NCBI RefSeq assembly: GCF_000715075.1
Contig: NC_134096.1
Coordinates: 115,628,698 to 115,692,697, forward strand
DNA length: 64,000 nucleotides
DNA from: Nicotiana tabacum
Taxonomy: Eukaryota; Streptophyta; Magnoliopsida; Solanales; Solanaceae
Reading direction: 5' to 3'
In this document: one piece after another, positions 34,025-45,660 of the stretch
How positions within the stretch are numbered: the stretch's first letter is position 1
Layout of the letters: the number at the start of each line of letters is the position of its first letter
Translations under genes and position numbers: made by a program
Notes under the pieces: generated by a model
Seen by the model: only the letters and a program-made list of their open reading frames with translations
What the model was told of the DNA's origin: nothing
Database searches by the model: none

Positions 34025-36236
34025 TGTAACGATCCGGCCGGTCGTTTTGAGTATTACAACCTTGTTCCTTCATTTACTGCTCAATTTGTACTTTACAGTT
34101 GTTATATGACTTGCCGGGGTAATTGGTTCGGGTTTTGAAATGAATTGAGACACTTCTCATAATTGAAAACTTAAGTTGAAAAGGTTGACCGGATGTTGAC
34201 TTATGTGTAAACGACCCCGGAATAGAGTTTTGATGATTTCAATAGCTCTGTATGGTGATTTTGGACTTAGGAGTGTGTCCGAAAAATTATTTGAAAGTCC
34301 GTAATGGAATTAGGCTTGAAATGGCGAAAGTTTATTTTTGGGAAGTTTGACCGGGGGTTGACTTTTTGATATCGGGGTCGGAATCCGATTCTGAAAATTG
34401 AAATAGGTCTGTTATGTCATTTATAACCTGTGTGCAAAATTTGAGGTCAATCGGACGTGATTTGATAAGTTCTGGCGTCGTTTGTAGAAATTGGAAGTTT
34501 CAAAGTTCATTAGGTTTGAATCTATGTGTGATTCATGTTTTTAGTATTGTGTGATGTGATTTAAGATTTCGACTAAGTTCGTATGATATTTTAGGACTTG
34601 TTAATATGTTTGGTTGAGGTCCCGGGGGCCTCGGGTGGATTTCGGATGATTAACGGATCAAGTTTTGAAGTTGTAAGGTTGCTAAAGGATTTCCATCGGT
34701 GGTGTAATCGCACCTGCGGAGTAGGAACCGTAGGTGCGAGCCCGCAGAAACGGCCAAGGGAGAGGTGAGCAGAGGTCGCAGGTGCAAAGATTGTGTCGCA
34801 CTTGCGTGGCCGCAGAAACGAGCTGATGGGCGTAGATGCGGACTGGAGCGCATGTGCGATGAGATTTTTCGCACCTGTGATTACGCAGATGCGGTCCAAG
34901 GCTGGCAGAAGCGGAGGCAGTTGGGTAAGTGGATTCCGCAGAAGCAGATATTTAGCCGCAGAAGTGGAGATTTAGCCGCAGAAGCGAGTAAGGGAGCCGC
35001 AGGTGCGAAAGCACTGGGCAGTGTACAAAACAAAGGAGTTCCGACATTTTTGTCATGTTTGACATTTCAAGCACGGTTTTGGGCGATTTTTCAGAGAGAA
35101 TTCACGGAAAATCTTGAGATAAGTCACTTGTGATCATTTTTAGTTAATAATAATGGATTATCATTGAGTATTTCTACTAGATTATATGTTTTTGAGGTGA
35201 AATTAGAGGATTTGGGCCTAAGGATTTCAAAATAAGAATTTGAGATTTGGAGGTCGAGTTGAGGTCGGATTAAGGTAAAATTGGTATGGTTAGACTCGTG
35301 GTTGAATGGGCTTTCGGATTTTGTAACTTTTGTTGGGTTCCGAGACGTGGACCCCACGGGCGATTTTTGGGTGAAATTTTGGATTTTGGTGAAAAATTTA
35401 TATTTTTATATGGAATTAATTCCTATAATTTGTATTGACTGAATCGAATTATTTATGACTAGATTCGAGGCGTTTGGAGGCCGATTCGCGACGCAAAGTC
35501 ATAGCGGAGTAAGAAATTACATGGTTTGAGGTAAGTAACACTTCTAAACTTGGTTCTGAGGGTATGAATCCCCGAATTTGGAGTTATACAAATTGTTTGG
35601 AGGTGACGCACATGATAGTTAACGAGCTTGTGGACGTGCACCATAGAAATTATGACTTGAATAAATTCTATGAAGTTGTAAAATTAAATAATCATATTAT
35701 TATCCGAATATTTTTCACGTGTTATGAAAATTGAGCTGAGACTCGTATTAAAGAGCATGATTGGGCTATGCACCGATATTTTGGGACCCACAGGGTCGTG
35801 TTGCTATTCAATTTAATTGTTTTAAAATGTATATTTCATACTCAGTCATGTTCATCCATTGTGAAGATATTTATGGGATCGGGGCTGCCCGCCTCCAGCA
35901 GTCCATATTAGCTTTATATATATTATTATTATATGGAACGAGGTTGCCCACCTGCAGCAGGCCTTATAGGCTTTATTATTTTACGGATCGGGACTGCCCG
36001 TCTGCAGTAGGCCATATCGGCTTTATATCACGCTTGGGCTGAAGGAGCCTCTCCGAAGTCTGTACACACCCCTAGTGAGCGTAGATGATTATATATTCGG
36101 AATAGACTTCACAGGGCATGGACTTGCCTTACTTATTTATATTGTGATGAATTTTTTCTAGACATGGATCTTGTCCGTTTCATTTATATTTGGGGATAAA
36201 TTACCCCCGGGCTGGATTGGCCTTATACGGTACTGA
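34025..36236 (+). mobile_element. 3'-truncated gypsy LTR (LTR3)
   Basis: It starts TGTAACGATCCGGCCGGTCG and shares with LTR2 the CpG-rich block (34706-35005), the GAGACGTGG-CCCCAC word at about 35341 and a TATGGAATTAATTCCTA stretch. It lacks the LTR end: similarity runs to about 36236, where hAT sequence begins abruptly. A GGGNTGCCCGCCTGCAGCAG-like unit recurs at 35880-36020. Confidence 0.8.
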
Positions 36237-38205
36237 AAGTCTTGCTTGACTGAAAGCGCTCTTTGATGCCACTGTTAAAGCTTGAATAGTTAAAATGTCT
36301 CGGGCCATCCTTGAAAGAATCAGAAAGTGTTTTTCTTTGTCCTTCCACCATTCCAAAAGATTAAAGGAGCCGTCGGGATTAACTTCCTCAATTCCCTGCG
36401 ATAAATAAATTTCAAGCTCATTTAGTTGTGAAAAATTACTACTATTAGAACCTTGAGAACCCCAAAACCCCGCTCAAGCACTAAGTGCTCTTACTCCCGC
36501 AGTTCTTTTAGATGATTGAGAATCACAAGAAGGAGTTGTAACATTTGGTCTAGCATGATTTAATGCAACTTGATAAGTATTAAAAATAGTTTGAGCATTT
36601 ATTCTAATTGAGGCTATTGCTTCCGGAAGTTGAGACAATTCCTCATCTTCAAGTGTTAAACCATTATAAACAGTTTCATACCAAAAATGAGGACCTCCTA
36701 ATTTCATACAAGGATTTAACAAAGCAGAAACATAATAAATAGGGGAAATATGGAAAAAATATTTTTTAAACTTTTTTCTCATAAAATCAATAGCAAGTTT
36801 ATAAATTTCCCCACCCTCTGAAAAATGAACAAACAAATTTGCAAGTTCTGTAATATAAACTAAACAGTTAGAAATAGTAGGATAATATTGCCCAGAAATT
36901 GATTTGAACCGATAACAGTATTAATTCCCGGTTGAAATTGATTTGAACCGGTACTAGGGTCAACCTGACTAGGAGTAGGTAGACTTTTCCCCTCGGCCAA
37001 AGCTTTCAGACGAAGATATCTCACTCTATCTTGAGGGTGTTTCATTATGTGTCTAGCCAAAGTTCCCGTCCCCCCGCGATCCACCCGCGATCCAAAATAT
37101 TTAAAACTAACTTCGTGCCACAAGTTTTACACTTAGCCTTATTTTCTGGAATTAGTTGAGTAAAAAATGGCCAGACGGTAGATGTTTTCGTCTATTTGCT
37201 AGGTTGTCTAGAAAAAGTAGGGGTAATAACAGGAGTATCAGATGATGCATCATTTGGATTAGCAGGGTTATCACTAAATGGGTTAACATCAGGAGTAGGA
37301 CTAGTTGGTGTATCATCATCCGGTTGAGTTTCATCAAAATCTATTTTCTCGTCATCATTTTCATCAATAGTTGGATTAGAATAAAAAGTATTCATTAATT
37401 CATGGTCTAATTGTTCTCCAGCTCTAATATTTTGGCAAAATTGACTTTCAGTAAATTGTAATAAACTATTATCGCTATCAAGAATAGCAGGTGTAGGACG
37501 GATATGAAGTTTAGTTTGGGGAGCCCGGGGTAGTGGAGGAGGAACAGATTGAGCACTAGATTCGTCGTTCTTGGATTTTTTCTTATTTTTACCAAAAAGT
37601 TTTTTTAAGGAAGCCATCTTAATTAATAAAGTAATTGATTAAGAGTTGGAACAAGTTTAACGAATTGACGAATAACTTGTTAAAAATTGATTATCGTTGA
37701 AGATTTTAATTCACCAACTTCACAATTGTTTCACAAATTGTAACAATAAAGTAAACAATAGTAGCAAATATAGAAGAAAATTAGAGAGAGATTGTGATAG
37801 ATTGATGATTTTGTAAGAAAAAATGAAAGAATGAGGGGGTATTTATAGTTGAAAATAGGGAAAAAGTGTAATTATAAAAAGTTTGGGATTAAAACAAAGT
37901 TGGGGGGTTAAATGGCTATTTTATAAATAGCCAACGGCTATTTTTGACAGCCCAACGGCTATATTTTAAAAAAAAATATAGCCGTTGGGACCGTTTGGCC
38001 CGCTAAGGGACCAGGTCAGTCCCGATCCCTGGCGGGCCAAATGGTCTCAGGCCTAGCGGGCCCAAAGCATAGGACTGGCCCACGAGACCGACCCAGGCCC
38101 ACTAAAATCGGTCCAAACGATCTTGGCCCGTTTAGTCCGTTTGACCCATTTGGCCTGCGGTCCCGGGCCGATCCCGGACCTGGACTGGCCCACTTGTCAG
38201 CCTTA
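36237..38205 (-). mobile_element. hAT element copy, internally deleted and 3'-truncated
   Basis: On the minus strand it starts TAAGGCTGACAAGTGGGCC at 38205, the same terminus as the complete copy at 48863, and follows that copy through the promoter, BED zinc finger and transposase C-terminal half. About 0.9 kb of the transposase core is missing at about 36900. The element stops after AGTCAAGCAAGACTT at about 36237, so the 3' terminal repeat is absent. It cannot encode transposase or be mobilised in the normal way. Confidence 0.9.
36474..37617 (-). pseudogene. hAT transposase remnant (RICESLEEPER-like)
   Basis: The frame starts at ATG 37617 (MASLKKLFGKNKKK) and runs to a stop at about 37192 just before the BED finger, where an arginine codon has become TAG. 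The middle of the catalytic domain is deleted. The C-terminal half continues in the frame at 36836-36474 (MFVHFSEGGEIYKLAIDFM). The FNLLEW-W junction further on is intact here, whereas the other copy has a stop at that site. Confidence 0.85.
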
Positions 38206-40301
38206 GCCACGCCTAAGTCCTCATTTTTTTTCACAAACTAGGTGAAGTGATGTCTTTGCTATGCACGGTCCCAACGTGTGACAATAAATTGTTTTTCAGT
38301 TTAACTAGAATATTCTCTTATAAAAGTTATATTGTAACAACTTGCTCAAACCTAATTGAAAAATATTTTATACTCAAAAGAGTGTTCATCGACAACAATT
38401 TTGTGTTAATTTCTAAAATTGTCGAAATTCAGTATATTAAAAGTATTACACTGAATCTCCCATTAAATTTGAAATGATCTATTCTAGTATTTAATACCAC
38501 TCGCTACCCAATATCATTATCATCGCTAGACATTACTCCCATTATTTTATGCCATGTAAAGACATCTTTTGCTTTACGAATGTGTATATACATTCTTTAT
38601 TCAAATACTTTAACTGTGTAAACATAATTTTGCTCAAGTAGAAGAAAAAAAAAGGGGAAAGTTCGATAAAAATTTGAACCACTTGCTAAGCGCCATATGA
38701 ATCTCGGATTTCATTGCTGCAAAAATAATCATGCATATGCATGTTAGGTGGATAGTTACCATGTGACTAGAGGCGCTATCACAATTTAAGTTTGATGGTT
38801 CATCTTTAAGTTCTTATAATTGAATTCATTGCATTTTTAATATTATATTGTGTTCAAAATTAAATATACTTCAAAATTTTAATAATTTTTCACACAAGTT
38901 TAGATCCACCAATTGGTACACTCATCTTGCCAAAATATTTTCCACGTGTTACAACTTTATTTGTCACCTATTTTGGTGAAGTAGGAAAAAGGACTTTAAT
39001 TAGAATAATTGAAAACATTAAATGTGTAATAATATTTTCATCACTCATGTTTATCTTTCGTTCAACTTATTCTTTTCTTCCTTTGTTTTTTTTTCTTGAA
39101 CGAAATAAGATCAAAACTACCCATGTTGTTTGGTAAATGATTTATATATACCCTCTGTCCAACTATTCGTCCAAAAAACGCACGGCATTATTTCTATTAA
39201 TAAAATTGCCCCCACGTCTAAAGGCAGAACCAGAGGGTCTTTAATTTAATGACGTGGCATTTTATTACTAGGCCACATAGCAAACTTGGGTTGAAACCAA
39301 ACTTGGGTATGATACCCGCCCTATTTATTTGATCCTCCCCCCCCCCCTATTATTTTCTTTCTTTCTTTTTGCTTTTTTTTTCCTTTCTCTTTCTTCCTTA
39401 CTACCCAACACATCACTCTGTCAAAACTAAGCTAGATCTGCCATGGATATGGAGGCAAGGTCTAGTGAGAGGAAGAGAGGAAATGTAGAGAGAGAGAGAG
39501 ACAGAGGATCGTACAGAGAGAATGTAAAATTGTATTTCTTTCTTCTTATCTACCGTGTACAAAAATGTGCTTAATATATACATATTAATAATATGTCCTA
39601 ACTAGCCAACTAATGGATGTAACTAGAAGAGTGCATATTAAATAGCACAATATACAAATAACCTCAACTACACTTTATATCTCTACACACTCGCACCCGC
39701 CTAAACCGCAAAAAACTCCTCTTCCTAACCCCTCTTCCTCCATCACCCCCACCGCCGGTGTTACCATCGGCCAATCGCTAACCGTTAGAAATACAGCATA
39801 CCCCCACCTTTTTGCCTCGCTCTTTCTCTCATGTTGTTCACAACATAAACTCTCTCTCTCTCTCCCTCCCTCTCTCCCTCCCTCTCTCTCTATAGGGTGC
39901 TACTGACGATACTATTCCTCCACTACCAGCGCCGACCACCTGATCATTCTTATCGTAAATGGTAACCATTAGTGATAAGTAGTCAAGAATATGACCAAAA
40001 TCTTTCAGCTATGGTTCGGAAACACCGTTGATATTTTATTAGCTTGCTTTTGATGCTTTTTCCACCTCCATGCTATGTGATTTTATTGCAAAATAGGTGT
40101 TAAAATTTCATTGTTGCCGTAAGTCCAGCCATTTTCTAAAAAGAATGACATGCCCAAAAGTTGAAGGTAATGGATACGAAGAGGGTGATGGCAAGGGAAA
40201 TGGAGGCGAGGCTAGGGTACCCAAGTGGCGGACGAAGGATTTAGTGATAACAGTGAGAAAAATATGGCCAATCGGTTGAAGATGGAGGTCCAACTATTTC
40301 G
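38206..40301. other. Intergenic AT-rich DNA with pyrimidine tracts, no gene seen
   Basis: Simple-sequence stretches include a C-run near 39342, (GA)n at about 39488-39502 and (CT)n-rich sequence at 39848-39892. The frames at 38247-38477 and 40097-40279 show no recognisable domain. The stretch at 39230-39300 is weakly similar in inverted order to 43710-43790. Confidence 0.45.
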
Positions 40302-43300
40302 AGTCCAGAACCAAAATGTGGTTCTTTTGGACTCAAAGAACCAAAATATGTGGGGGGAAACTGGTGACCATAATATATATATATAACGCCTTTTTATAAA
40401 GCGTTATACTTTATCGGTTGTTTGCTCAGTTAAGTATAGTGCCCTTATTTAAGGCGTTATATTTGAACGCAAACGGGCGGGAATGTATAGTGTGCTAACT
40501 TAAGGCGCTATAGTATAACTCCCTTAACTAAGGCGCTATACTTACATAAATAATCGTCACTCCCCCCTTCCCTAGCAAAATAGACCCCCCCCCCCATTGC
40601 TAACCAAAAAAACTCGAGTGGAGCCCACCGGTCCCATAAAAAGTGTAGATTCTCCGTCCCACATCGTATCTAAGGCGTTATCTCGTAGTGGGTTGCTTGT
40701 TTAGGCTCCAAATCACCAAATCCTCAACTTTCCAAAAATTTTAAATCGAGGTATTCCGGCTTATTTTATGTTAAAACTCATATATAAAAAATGCCTGTTA
40801 GTTGTCTTTACTGTGTTCTATGTTATTTCGTGATTGTTTTGCGATATGATTAATTTGTTATTTTTTATCCGGATTATATTATTAGTTTGGTAAAAATAAT
40901 AGTAAAATAGAGAAATTGTTATTATTTGTTAAAAAAAATATTAATTAGTTACTTTTTACTGTGGTATATATTTTTTCGTGATTGTTTTGTGATTAAATAA
41001 ATTTATTATTTTTATCTGGTTTAGATTATTTATTTGCTAAAAGACTAGTAAATAGATAAATTATTATTTTAGAAATAATTAATCTTATTTAGATGTTATT
41101 GTTGTACATATATGAATATGTGATTTAAGTACCTGTTAAACCCAAAAATATCTCAAAAAAGCTGATAGTTCAAACACAATCTCTTTCCAAACATATAAAA
41201 TAATAAAATAACATATAAAATATAAAATTATAATATAGAAAATGTATCAACCTAATTAACAATACAGTAAAAATATCGAATAAATTTTAATATTAAAGAT
41301 ATTACAATATATTTAAAGATGTTAAGCAATAAAAAAAATACTTTAATTAATATTATTTAATTTACAGTAGTCGTCATGGAGGTTCCGCATGTGCATCCCG
41401 GACCTGCCTCGCTAGAGCTACTGTTACTACAGGTCGAGCATAGGTCTTCGTACATATGGGAGGGGCAGTTATTGGCCCAGACTTTCTGTGCTAGAAGAGT
41501 AGACGATATGTGAGACTTTCTTTGGGTCCACTATCTTCATCCTCGTATAGTCAGACTCCTTGAGGATACGGGTTTCTATAGGATTATTGAGATCAGCTGG
41601 ATGCAGCTGGATTGATCGTTAATCACGGCTTTGATAGAGCGGTGGTGACCGGAGACGCACACATTTTATTTACCCATTGGCGAGGCTACTATCACGCTTC
41701 AGGACGTGGAGGTTCTGTATGGGCTGCCGGTTGATGGACACTCTGTAGCTTTACCGCATGCTATTAGAGATTATACGGGATTGCAGTACCTGGAGATATT
41801 GCAGCGGCTCACCGGTTTCCAGCCAGTAGATGAGGCTGCATTGGTTGGGGCTAGTCGTCTGCAGTTGACGCCCGTCCGGCTGCATCTGGAGGCAATGCAT
41901 ACATATATTACGGATGATACACCAGATCTTCATATTAACCGATACACGAGGTTGTTGATGCTGCTTATGTTTGGAGGTATATTGTTCCCGTACACTTCGG
42001 GAAACCTAGTCAGCTTGAGATTTCTTCATCATCTTGAGCGACTAGATGATTTACATGATTATAGCTGGGGTGCAGATGTTCTTGGTTACTTGTACAGGCA
42101 GATATGATGGGCGAGCATGGGCACGCAGCGAGACATTACCGGATTTTTGCCGCTGATGCAGATGAAAACATAGTCAATTATTTTCATGATTATAACATAC
42201 ATAGTCGGCGAGGACGTGGTCCCCAACAAGGGGGCGTTAAGGCACCTGTTGAGGATGTTGGAGTTGATCAGTCGGGTGACCACCATGAGCCAGACCATGC
42301 TCCTAGAGATATGCCGTCATTCAGCCTTCAGCTTACTCCAGGGACTTCACAGGTGATCTCGTCAGCTCCATTGTTGATCGCGGGCACGACCATTACGCGA
42401 TAGGAGTGGGATCAGTATTTTCCTGATCCTCCAGAGCCATCGACGGTTGTTGATGATCGTCCGACACGAGATGTGGATAGTGGGCACCGACTGAGTTATG
42501 GCTCATCATCGAGGGATCTTTCACAGTATTTGGTTAGTTTGTATTACTATTATTTATATTTATTTTTATCTCATTGATTAGTCATAAATATCTAAAGCAT
42601 TTTTTTAAGGCATCATCCTCGCCCATCACGGATGCCACTTTGTGTGATACTGACATGCCTGAGACAGATGATTATATTCAGGAGCCCGCCGAGACCATGG
42701 TAAGAAAATTTAATTTTTTTAGCTAATACGTACATTACTAATATATATTTCATATACTAAAATATCTTATTATTCTGTAGGTTACTGCTGGACCGACGGC
42801 CTCTTCTATCGAGCCTGCCAACCTTACTGACGATCATGATGCAGCGCATCCTCCGATAAAGAGAGGACGTGATGAGAATAATCCTGATAGTATAGCCGGG
42901 CGGGATGGGATACGTCTTAGGCCAGCAGCTGCTTTAAAGCATACAGGTTGTGGGACACATTGACTTTTTTTATTTTATGTACATATGACATTCAGTAAAT
43001 CATAGCAACATTATTTATGGTTTACATTATATGCGCATTATGTTTTTATTTCTCGGGTTCTTTGTTATTTTAATACTACGATACAAAAATAAACATAGCA
43101 ACTTAACATAATTTAAATTCGGTACAACTAATGAAAATACATGACACGGAAAGCATAAAGATAAAATACTATACTCAAAGAACCAAAATGTGGTTTCTCC
43201 TGCACTGTCGCAAGTTGTCGTTGTAGTTTATGAATGGATTTTTACAAAATTCTTAACCTCTTTAAATAAGGAAAAAATCAGTCTGGGGTACAATTATTTG

Positions 43301-43580
43301 AGGTATAGCGCCTTAAATATGGGCGTTATACCCAGTTGAATTATTGTTATGTCAGTTAAGCCCAGAAGAATCATTGGTGAGTCACATAATATATATAGTG
43401 CGGTAAGTTAGGATGTTATATATATAACGCCTTAAATAAGGGCGCTATACATAACTGGGCAAACGGCCGTTAAGGTATAGTGCCTTATAAAAGGGCGTTA
43501 TATACATTATGGTCACCAGTTTCTTTTTTCACACATTTTGGTTCTTTGAGTTCAAAAGAATCACATTTTGATTCCGGACT
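40302..43580. mobile_element. Terminal-inverted-repeat element (Mutator-like?) carrying a PMD gene
   Basis: The left end (AGTCCAGAACCAAAATGTGG at 40302) matches the reverse complement of the right end (AGTCCGGAATCAAAATGTGA from 43580) over about 100 bases, including ACTGGTGACCATAAT and the first ATAACGCC. Inside both ends lie several TATAGCGCCTTA / TAAGGGCGCTATA palindromes. The interior holds a decayed plant mobile domain gene. PMD genes are known from Mutator-like and other plant transposons. I could not find a target duplication, so the superfamily and exact ends are uncertain. Confidence 0.7.
41376..42963 (+). pseudogene. Plant mobile domain (PMD / MAIN-like) gene, decayed
   Basis: From ATG 41376 the frame reads MEVPHVHPGPASLELLLLQ and, further on, PETHTFYLPIGEATITLQD and VEVLYGLPVDGHSV. 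These are hallmark motifs of the PMD found in MAIN and in 'phosphatase 7 long form' homologues. Stops occur where the family has tryptophan or arginine (for example TGA before PETHTF). The longest open piece is 41706-42107. Splice-like borders downstream (AG before 42610, GT after about 42700, AG before about 42781) suggest the original intron pattern. The PMD is thought to be nuclear and linked to silencing and meristem maintenance in host versions; this copy is not functional. Confidence 0.75.
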
Positions 43581-43910
43581 TATGTATCCCATACCATCTT
43601 TGATTTTTGGCATGTTCGTTTCCCTGAGATGAGGTTTAAGACTGGAGAAGAAGAAAGGGGGTGGTTAGGGGAGTGGGTCTGGTAACAAATACTAAGGCCA
43701 GATCCAGTTAATGGGTCGAAACTAAACTCAAATTTGATTTCTAAAAAACGTGTCACGTGGCCCAGTAGAAAATTACAAAGCATTAATTTGAAGGCCCACC
43801 TGGTCATGAATTAGTTCTCTAAGTCATGAATTAGTTCATGACAAAAGACTTTGATCTTCTCTACATTAAAGAATTGATGTTCTCTAATAGCCAACTAAGA
43901 AAAGAATTAA

Positions 43911-44760
43911 GGGATCGTTTGGTTTGAATACCCCTTATGCTGAGATAAGTTATGTTGGGATTAGTTATGTTGGCATAAGTTATGCTGGATTATTTTTTAT
44001 CCACTATTTGATATGTTATATTAAAAATGACATTCATTGCATAATTTCTAAGAAGTTGTTTGTTTACAAAAATACCCTCTATCTTATTTAGCCTCCATCT
44101 TCTTGCTCCTTTATCCAATTGACATTTTAATTCTCACATCAACAAGTATTAAATAATTTTTTGAGGCTCTAGTTTTCAATTGTTTGAAATATATCTACTG
44201 ATTTCTTCTTCTAAATCTTCTTCCTAACTTTAATCCATGTTTCCTTCAGATGTAAGATAGCTAATTGCCATGTATAATACTACTGATTTCTTGGTCTTCT
44301 CAATTTTCATGGAATGTGTTGCGATTTGAAAAAAAAATCCACATTAGAGGTTCAAACCAAGATCCACAAGTTGTGAGAAAAGCAAAATGGAAGATTATAT
44401 CAAAGTTGTTCTTCAATCACTACAACATAGCTTCTACATCCAAAGAAGAGAAGAAATCTTCCCCAAGAGCAAAGAAATTTGTAGCGGCATTGCTTTACCA
44501 ATGTTGGGTAAAGAATGGGAAAAGTGATGTAGCAAAAGGGTTCGAGGCCCTTAGGGCTATTTTGGTGAATTTCGCTATTTTGCCGTGGGATAATAATCCC
44601 AGCATTAATTATCCCACTTCTCGAGAGGTATAAGTTATGTCAGTATTAATTTTAATATCGGAATAACTTATCTCAAGTTTGGTAATCAAACAAGGTATAA
44701 AGTGGTATTAAATTTTTATACCAACACCATTTTTACTTATCCCTCCTACCAAACGACCAC
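43911..44760. mobile_element. PIF/Harbinger-like short element
   Basis: Left end GGGATCGTTTGGT and the reverse complement of the right end GTGGTCGTTTGGT agree at 11 of 13 bases. Both sides carry the 3-bp duplication TAA (43908-43910 and 44761-44763), typical of PIF/Harbinger. Subterminal TTATGTTGG and ATAAGTTATG words recur. It has no transposase domain. An open frame at 44265-44633 inside it is not explained by the family. Confidence 0.75.
44265..44633 (+). CDS. Uncharacterised 122-codon frame inside the Harbinger-like element
   Basis: The frame contains IHIRGSNQDPQVVRKAKWKI and a lysine/serine stretch, then FVAALLYQCWVKNGKSDVAK. I do not recognise it. It could be a captured piece of host or transposon coding sequence, or chance. 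The last residues run into the terminal repeat. Low confidence that it is expressed. Confidence 0.2.
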   Translation: MPCIILLISWSSQFSWNVLRFEKKIHIRGSNQDPQVVRKAKWKIISKLFFNHYNIASTSKEEKKSSPRAKKFVAALLYQCWVKNGKSDVAKGFEALRAILVNFAILPWDNNPSINYPTSREV

Positions 44761-44763
44761 TAA

Positions 44764-45660
44764 AAAAATTTAAATTTGGAACTTGAGAGGATGGTTGATA
44801 CTGATCCTCCCCATTCTACAGCGAAAATAACTACATGTCATTTTGTTCGTATTCTAAATTCAGTTAGGCATATTAATAAGAAACCTTCATTTTTAACGTT
44901 TTCTCTATCTGTCAGATTTTTCTTCATTACATTTGTTTTTGCTTAATAATTCATTGTAGACCCTACATTGAGAATATTCAGTAGAAAAAAAAAAAAAATG
45001 GACGAGGGCGGGCTAATATGAGTAGATTCAAATGCACCTTTTTGGAAGTAATACGTACATAGAAAAAATATTGAAGTATGCAAGAAAGATAATTTTTCTT
45101 CTGAGAAAATGGAAAATAGAACATTGAAAATTGTAAAGAAAATTAGCCATCAAGAGAGCACAATTTAAAAAAAGAAGCTAAAATTGAAAGTAGGACAATC
45201 TTGATCTATTCAGTAAACTTTCTTTTTCCGAATAGTGTCCGAACAGCTACACCTCAACTATTACACCATTGAAAACCTGCTACCTCCCACCCAACACAAG
45301 TACAAGATAATGCCTAACAACAAATAGAAAGAAATCACCTGACATTTTTTAATCTTTACTAAGTTTTGGAGCCCGGTCCCCACTACATGTTCATTGATCT
45401 TGTGTAGGTTATGTTTAAAAAACAAACCATTCTATATCTCAACTCAATACATAGGAGGAGATGATTTGTTATCTTGATTCCACAAAACTCTTCACTTCCT
45501 CTGTCACTTGGCCCAGGCAAGCAACAATAAAATTTATCATGATCATATGATAAATAATGGGAACCAATAACTACCCTACTAAAACACAAATCAAAATTGA
45601 CAGATTAGCTAATATTTTCCCTATATAACTCAAAACCAATATTTAGAAACTACATTTACA
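44764..45660. other. Spacer downstream of PWP1, including its 3' UTR
   Basis: No separate gene is seen. The stretch adjoining 45660 should be the 3' UTR of the minus-strand PWP1 gene; its polyadenylation site cannot be placed from sequence alone. Confidence 0.5.

Noticed and set aside
38016..38241. Arginine/glycine/proline-rich small proteins on both strands (also 48862-49093 and 52374-52724)
   Set aside because: They are translations of the GC-rich subterminal GGGACCG / TTTGGCCCG words of the hAT ends.
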